The notes beneath the pieces were generated by a model that saw only the letters and a program-made list of their open reading frames with translations, was not told where the DNA came from and made no database searches. Both the position numbers and the translations under genes were made by a program. Positions 59,673 through 64,000 of a stretch of 64,000 nucleotides of DNA are shown piece after piece (position 1 is the first letter of the stretch; every line of letters begins with the position of its first letter). Origin of the DNA: Undibacterium parvum (GTDB taxonomy: Bacteria; Pseudomonadota; Gammaproteobacteria; Burkholderiales; Burkholderiaceae_D); the NCBI RefSeq assembly GCF_003955735.1, contig NZ_CP034464.1:3472001-3536000 (forward strand). Reading direction: 5' to 3'.

Positions 59673-60206
59673 TTACAGACTAACTTTTGGGAAGTCGATT
59701 TCTAAACGAGAAGCCTTACCCAAAATGGTGGTCAACAGCGTCATGCCTACGTGGGTAATGACTTCGACGATATCGGACTCAGAATAACCGACTGCGCGCA
59801 TTTCCAATAATTCTGCGGTAGTGACTTCACCTTGATGCTCGACTAAAGACTGGGCGAATTTGACGGCGACCGCTGCCTTGGCATCCTTACTCGAGCCAGC
59901 GCGATTCGCTTCCATTTCGGCATTATCTAAACCAGTGCCGCGTCCAATTGCAGTATGGGCGGAAACACAGTATTCGCAAGAATTTTTCTGCGCAACAGTG
60001 AGCGCAATACGTTCGCGCGTCTGGGCATCGAGGCTGCCTTCGCTAGCGATGCTATGCAAGCCTAAGAAGGCGCGCAGAGCCGAAGGGGAGTTGGCAAAGA
60101 CTTTTAAAAAGTTAGGCACCATGCCCAGTTTTGCTTGTATTGCAGAAAGCAATTCTTGTTGTTCTGGGGTGGCAGTGGCGGTGGTGACGAGGTTGATGCG
60201 GCTCAT
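59673..60206 (-). CDS. Carboxymuconolactone decarboxylase family (AhpD-like) protein
   Basis: The 177-residue protein fits the CMD/AhpD fold: PNFLKVFANSPSALRAFLGL, the active CxxC motif in NSCEYCVSAHTAI with a following His, and DIVEVITHVGMTLLTTILG. AhpD-like proteins are peroxide-linked oxidoreductases. It is the first gene of a run with the reductase fusion and a DUF1348 gene. An 8-bp inverted repeat (60333-60359) lies upstream and may be the site of its regulator. Confidence 0.92.
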   Translation of the reverse strand: MSRINLVTTATATPEQQELLSAIQAKLGMVPNFLKVFANSPSALRAFLGLHSIASEGSLDAQTRERIALTVAQKNSCEYCVSAHTAIGRGTGLDNAEMEANRAGSSKDAKAAVAVKFAQSLVEHQGEVTTAELLEMRAVGYSESDIVEVITHVGMTLLTTILGKASRLEIDFPKVSL

Positions 60207-60332
60207 GATATTTCCTATTCGTAAGTGGTAAGTGGCTAATGTTGATTAAGGGTATTTTTTTCAGACGACGCTGTGGCGTAGGTAGAACTATGAAGCAAGT
60301 CGTTCAACATAAGAATCTCTGTAATCGGTAAT

Positions 60333-60359
60333 ACATTATTTCGTTGAGTGGAATAATGT
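60333..60359 (-). promoter_or_regulatory. 8-bp inverted repeat upstream of the CMD gene
   Basis: ACATTATT and AATAATGT are separated by 11 bases. The dyad lies about 127 bases upstream of the CMD start codon and could be the operator of a TetR- or LysR-type regulator not encoded in the window. Confidence 0.5.
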
Positions 60360-60504
60360 GGGCGCCCGTAAGGGATAATTCGGCAGCAGGCAAAATCGGA
60401 CTAGAAAGCGATGGACTGGTGCGCTCCTCTCGCCGTATGGAAGCGCCATCTTCCGAACTCGCCTAGCTAGCAGCGTTTTAGGTAAGTCTTCAGTAAATCG
60501 CTTG

Positions 60505-60550
60505 TTTTACGTGTAAGCGAACATCGAAGTTTTATTTTTTTTACGTGTAA
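60505..60550 (+). promoter_or_regulatory. Two TTTTACGTGTAA repeats, possible activator sites
   Basis: Exact copies of TTTTACGTGTAA start at 60505 and 60539, 34 bases apart, about 71-117 bases upstream of the sigma-54 -24 element. TTAC and GTAA form a small dyad in each. A third, partial TTTACAC lies at 60575. The position suits an enhancer-binding protein. Confidence 0.55.
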
Positions 60551-60620
60551 ATAAGTTGGTCTGGTCGGATTTTTTTACACATTTCCCGCAACTCACGCCT
60601 GTATCTTCTTGCAATTGAGC

Positions 60621-60635
60621 TGGCACGCTAATTGC
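60621..60635 (+). promoter_or_regulatory. Sigma-54 (RpoN) promoter of the FimV-like gene
   Basis: TGGCACG-CTAA-TTGC agrees with the -24/-12 consensus TGGCACG-N4-TTGC at every fixed position. GG and GC are exactly 10 bases apart. The expected start site near 60647 leaves an untranslated leader of about 87 bases before the ATG at 60734. Confidence 0.8.
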
Positions 60636-60733
60636 GAATACTCCTGTTATCAAACGCTAATTATCGCTCTCAGAGTTGAGTCTTAGCGGCACACTGACAA
60701 TTAGCAAAGCAATTATTGCGGGAGGTAAATATT

Positions 60734-61489
60734 ATGTTCAGCTATTTTTTAGAAGACTATTCATGGCTGATGGCCGTGTTTTGTTTCATCAGTATCTTCC
60801 TATTGTGGTTGCGCAGAGCACCGATGCCACGCGAGAACGCGCGGCCCGCAGCTGATTGGGAGCGCAGCATTATCATGCCGAAAGTGTCCGATGCAATGCT
60901 GGGCGACTCTGGACGCTTAAGCCGCGATGCTAGCGGCAGTTCGCAGCACAGCGCAAGGCTAGCGGTCATGCCGCTCAAGCGGACTAGCAACTCGCCAGCG
61001 GGATACAAAGACGATGATTTGTTCGATTTTGAACCTAGTACCATAGGCGCTGGGATAGTTGTGGAGCAGACTTCAACGCTGCAACAAGCGCAATTTTGGG
61101 CCGATCTGGGGATGCCGGGTGAGACCATTGCAATACTCTCGCCGATTATTGCTGAAGATGCCAACCCGGCTAGCTGGCTGTTGCTGATGGATGCGTATGT
61201 CCGTTGTGGTATGCAGGCCGAATACCAGGATCTAGGCCTTAAGTTTAGCGCCCAATTTAATGGACAAGTACCGAGTTGGGAGCTGCGCCAATCTGCTTAT
61301 GTGCAAAAAGGTTTGAACGACTACCCAGAATTAGAAAAGCGCATACATCAAAGGCTAGCGCAAAGCGATGGTGCGCTATGGTTAGCACAGTTATTGCGCG
61401 ATGATAGAGGCGGCAAACGCCAGGGTTTTGAGTATGCGGTGTATTGCGATTTGGTCAGACTTTACGAGACACTGGAGCCGAATAGTTAG
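60734..61489 (+). CDS. FimV-like membrane-anchored protein
   Basis: The 251-residue protein has one N-terminal helix (about 9-27, MFSYFLEDYSWLMAVFCFIS start) and a cytoplasmic region. LQQAQFWADLGMPGETIAIL and NPASWLLLMDAYVRCGMQAE match the C-terminal TPR-like part of FimV-type proteins of Burkholderiales. The middle is low-complexity and rich in Ser and Asp, with DDDLFDFEP. FimV helps type IV pilus and polar complex assembly. The ATG at 60734 has GGGAGG upstream. Control by the sigma-54 promoter suggests co-regulation with motility or pilus genes. A perfect terminator follows. Confidence 0.75.
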   Translation: MFSYFLEDYSWLMAVFCFISIFLLWLRRAPMPRENARPAADWERSIIMPKVSDAMLGDSGRLSRDASGSSQHSARLAVMPLKRTSNSPAGYKDDDLFDFEPSTIGAGIVVEQTSTLQQAQFWADLGMPGETIAILSPIIAEDANPASWLLLMDAYVRCGMQAEYQDLGLKFSAQFNGQVPSWELRQSAYVQKGLNDYPELEKRIHQRLAQSDGALWLAQLLRDDRGGKRQGFEYAVYCDLVRLYETLEPNS

Positions 61490-61547
61490 TTACTTAATTA
61501 AACCCATATTGAAGCGTATAGGCATGGACTGCCTTAACTATTGACGA

Positions 61548-61587
61548 AAAAAATCTCAAAAGCTGAGCGGCGTTTTGAGATTTTTTA
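61548..61587 (+). terminator. Intrinsic terminator between FimV-like and metalloprotease genes
   Basis: AAAAAATCTCAAAA and TTTTGAGATTTTTT form a perfect 14-bp stem with a 12-nt loop. The symmetry lets it serve both converging transcripts. Confidence 0.92.
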
Positions 61588-61657
61588 TTCGCCTCGATAG
61601 TGCAGGCCTCATTTTCATTTGCGGCTATTTAGTTTTAAGCGCGCTCGGGTATCAGCT

Positions 61658-64000
61658 TTACACACCACTGCGTATCAAAGAGGCTTTCAATACTTCGCTT
61701 AAGCTGGCGGCACTTTCAGAAAGATGGGCGCGGGTTTCCGGTGTGTAAGATTTTTGCATGGCCTTACGCAATGCCGTCAACAATTGCGTGGCTTGCGCGC
61801 GTTGCAGGCTGCGTGCATCGGCCGGTGTGCTAGCCGCAGGTCTGATCAAAGTATTGGCGATCCGTTTCAGATGTTCTCTTTGTAAATTGCGGCGTGCTGC
61901 ACTGATCTCACTGGCACTGGTTAACTCACTCCAGATCGCTGTTTGCAGCGTGCTGTACAGCTCATTAAGCCCTAGCGTTTTGTTGGCGTCTTTGACTCTT
62001 TCGGCCGAGTTGAGCAAGCGCACGGCCACCAGATCCGACATCAATTGATCCAGCACGCTAGTTTGCAGAGCGCTGACGCGGGCAAAAATCGAGACATCAT
62101 TTCGATTATTCGCCTGGAAATGATCTACCCCTAAGCGACTCAGGAACTCGGGCGCGAACACAAAACTCTTGGACGTAAACAGGCTGTCGGCAATGATCTT
62201 TAAAGCCAGGCGTTGCTGTTCTACTGCGACCGGGGTAAAGGTAGCGCGTGCTGTGCCGGCATGATCACGCAGAAAACTGGTGCCACCTATGTACTTGGTC
62301 GCAAGAGGCAAGCTGCGAGAGAATTGAGAAAATCCATATTCGAAACTGCGCCTGAGGGCCTCGTAACTATCGCCGGTTTTCAATTGCTGATTTTTTATTT
62401 TATCTTGCAATCTATCCCATAATTCACGCGACAATAATAGGCGTTTTTGAAAATAGGCCAATGGGTCAGAGCCCAAATCAAAGCTGTTTACGTCCGGGTC
62501 GGATAGCAAACCTGGAACTGCATCTTCATCCGTCGCAAAGGATAAGGCCGGTTCAGTTGAGCGCGCTGCAATCTTTGCCAGTTCTGCGCTTTCTTGTTCG
62601 GCTGTGAACTCTTGGTAGGCGTAGGAAATGGCCCAATAGTCGTAGGGGCCTAAGGACGACATCAGGTATTCGCCCTGAACTTCGCCTTTGGCTGAAAGAT
62701 TAAATGGTAGGTAATCCATCACCGAGCCCGCCATCCCATGCTGCTTGGTAAATACAGGGTCTTGTAGCTGCTTCATGCTGTAGATGGTCGACGAGCGGAA
62801 GTTGTGGCGTAGCCCCAAGCTGTGGCCAAGCTCGTGCATGACCACATGTTTGAGGTAAGCCTGTGCCAATTCTTCGGCTTTTGGCCCCGCCATGTCGATG
62901 GCGCCGCGTGCCTCTAACAGATCGAGCGCAAAGCCCATTTCGATTGATGCTAGCTGGGTAAAATTACAATCGAGATGATTCGTCTGTGCAGAGCCAAGCG
63001 CAGTTGTGTGCATATCTTCCGCCACTGCGCGCCGTATCCCACGAGAAAAAATATCAGATACGGCGATATCGGCATCTAAAATTTCACCGCTACGCTTATC
63101 TACTTTGGTGGGGCCGATGGCAAAGCCGACATCGCTGCCAACAAACCAGCGTATCGAGGCGTGGTTGGCATCCATGGTATCGAATTGATCTTTGTCGCTT
63201 TGTTGTTTGACGACGATAGCGTTTTTAAAACCAATTTTCTCAAATGCCTTATTCCACTCCAATACACCAGCGCTGATCGTTGCGCGATATTTCTCCGGGA
63301 TGTTTTGATCCAGCCAATACACGATAGGCTGTTTTGGTTCGGATAAGGCGATACCGGGTTCGGCTTCGGTTTTTTCCAGACGCCAGCGATTGATGAAATA
63401 GCGTGCCGTACTAGGTGTCAGATCATCGCTAAAATCGTGACTGGTGCTGACAAAATGGCCTAGTCTATCGTCCGCGAGACGGGGCCGCATAGGCGTGGCG
63501 GGCAGGGCGGAAAAGCTGTAATAGAAGCCGACAAAAAAACTGCGCGGATCGGGTGTGGTTAGTGGCGGCGTTGGTATTGCGACTGGGCTAGGAAGTAAAG
63601 GCGCAGCAGCGATACGTGGCGTAAAGAAATGTGAATTGACCAGTAAGCCCGATAACTTCTCTTCTGCATAGATTTTGCTAAAGCTGCTATTGCTTCTGTC
63701 GTAGGCATAGGTCAGGCGGTAGGCGTTCTCTAACTTTGTTGAATAGCTAGGAATATCGGCAAACAGCAAGGTGCTGGCATCGATCAAGATCGCTTTTGAT
63801 TCTGCATGCGGCAAACTGAGTACGCTCGCATTGCCGAGCAAACTGTCAGAAAATGCCTGAGCCACCGCTTGTGCCTGCGGCGTACCTGGAGCGGCATAAA
63901 AATCAGTATTCTTGGCAATCAATTGCACTTGATTGCCTATGCGCTTAAACACCGCCTGATAGCTATTGCCCATCTGACTGCCGTACAGACCGCGTTCACC
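61658..64000 (-). CDS. Zinc-dependent metalloprotease (DUF5117/DUF4953 type), N-terminus cut by window edge
   Basis: The frame stays open to base 64000, giving 780 residues with the N-terminus outside. A DUF5117-like region opens the visible part (GERGLYGSQMGNSYQAVFKR). The peptidase domain has the metzincin-like zinc motif HVVMHELGHSLGLRHNFRSS, and GSVMDYLPFN supplies the Met-turn region. EWNKAFEKIGFKNAIVV and IRWFVGSD are also family marks. The C-terminal part is a helical domain. Such proteins are secreted or periplasmic in many proteobacteria, but their substrates are unknown. It ends 70 bases after the shared terminator. Confidence 0.9.
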   Translation of the reverse strand, partial: GERGLYGSQMGNSYQAVFKRIGNQVQLIAKNTDFYAAPGTPQAQAVAQAFSDSLLGNASVLSLPHAESKAILIDASTLLFADIPSYSTKLENAYRLTYAYDRSNSSFSKIYAEEKLSGLLVNSHFFTPRIAAAPLLPSPVAIPTPPLTTPDPRSFFVGFYYSFSALPATPMRPRLADDRLGHFVSTSHDFSDDLTPSTARYFINRWRLEKTEAEPGIALSEPKQPIVYWLDQNIPEKYRATISAGVLEWNKAFEKIGFKNAIVVKQQSDKDQFDTMDANHASIRWFVGSDVGFAIGPTKVDKRSGEILDADIAVSDIFSRGIRRAVAEDMHTTALGSAQTNHLDCNFTQLASIEMGFALDLLEARGAIDMAGPKAEELAQAYLKHVVMHELGHSLGLRHNFRSSTIYSMKQLQDPVFTKQHGMAGSVMDYLPFNLSAKGEVQGEYLMSSLGPYDYWAISYAYQEFTAEQESAELAKIAARSTEPALSFATDEDAVPGLLSDPDVNSFDLGSDPLAYFQKRLLLSRELWDRLQDKIKNQQLKTGDSYEALRRSFEYGFSQFSRSLPLATKYIGGTSFLRDHAGTARATFTPVAVEQQRLALKIIADSLFTSKSFVFAPEFLSRLGVDHFQANNRNDVSIFARVSALQTSVLDQLMSDLVAVRLLNSAERVKDANKTLGLNELYSTLQTAIWSELTSASEISAARRNLQREHLKRIANTLIRPAASTPADARSLQRAQATQLLTALRKAMQKSYTPETRAHLSESAASLSEVLKASLIRSGV

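Larger units (their letters stand above)
60207..60733. other. Regulatory region between CMD and FimV-like genes
   Basis: This 527-base gap holds the ACATTATT...AATAATGT inverted repeat (60333-60359), two TTTTACGTGTAA direct repeats (60505, 60539), a TTTACAC half-site (60575) and a sigma-54 promoter (60621-60635). No gene fits inside it. Confidence 0.6.

Noticed and set aside
1..64000. tRNA or rRNA genes
   Set aside because: I scanned for T-arm GGTTCGAATCC-like sequences and for CCA ends with stems and saw none that form a complete cloverleaf.

Overview
The window looks like a chromosomal segment of a betaproteobacterium, probably Burkholderiales close to Oxalobacteraceae (for example Undibacterium-like). 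This is inferred from gene content: the rpsP-rimM-trmD-rplS order, etfBA followed by a large acyl-CoA dehydrogenase, a DUF3579 protein, a CobD/AmpE-like membrane protein next to a CoA-type NUDIX hydrolase, and many LysR, LytTR and BaeRS-type regulators. Base composition is roughly half GC. One clearly AT-rich gene (8058-9149) stands out. I saw no tRNA, rRNA, CRISPR array, prophage or complete insertion sequence.

Layout. 1-6.7 kb: a VOC protein cut by the left edge, an MsbA-type ABC exporter, a DUF2799-like repeat lipoprotein, a second lipoprotein and a zinc-ribbon/Sel1 membrane protein. 6.7-9.2 kb: a small accessory patch with a REP-associated tyrosine transposase (RAYT), three near-identical GTAG-type REP doublets, long palindromes and an AT-rich coiled-coil membrane protein. 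9.2-20.3 kb: glnS, membrane and secreted proteins, a GNAT enzyme, a LytS/LytR-type two-component pair, an M2 peptidase and a glycerophosphodiesterase. 20.4-34.4 kb: housekeeping, with alaS, GNAT, NUDIX, tusA-like, etfBA, acyl-CoA dehydrogenase, the rpsP operon, NudL-like hydrolase, CobD/AmpE-like protein and DUF4336. 34.7-38.7 kb: two tandem, overlapping genes, each joining a MurF-like ligase core lacking the UDP-MurNAc-binding domain to a peptidyl-tRNA-hydrolase-like domain through a four-cysteine linker. 39-44.3 kb: DUF3579, then a LysR regulator divergent from a phosphatase / acyl-CoA dehydrogenase / acyl-CoA ligase run. 44.4-53 kb: a BaeRS-like pair, a dihaem peroxidase, an RsbQ-like hydrolase with a PAS-GGDEF-EAL protein, and an orphan ABC ATPase. 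53.4-64 kb: YhcH, a lemA-TPM-TPM operon, small NTF2-like and DUF3224 genes, a peroxidase-like CMD protein with a PNPOx-ferredoxin reductase fusion, a FimV-like gene behind a textbook sigma-54 promoter, and a zinc metalloprotease cut by the right edge.

Scattered between genes are at least eleven copies of a ~58-bp imperfect palindrome with GCGCAATATCCATGCGG-type arms. Together with the GTAG-REPs and the RAYT they form the main repeat layer of the region. The best candidate for an undescribed system is the duplicated Mur-ligase/Pth fusion. Its motifs suggest chemistry linking ATP-dependent amide-bond formation to aminoacyl- or peptidyl-tRNA-like substrates, but its function is not known from sequence alone.
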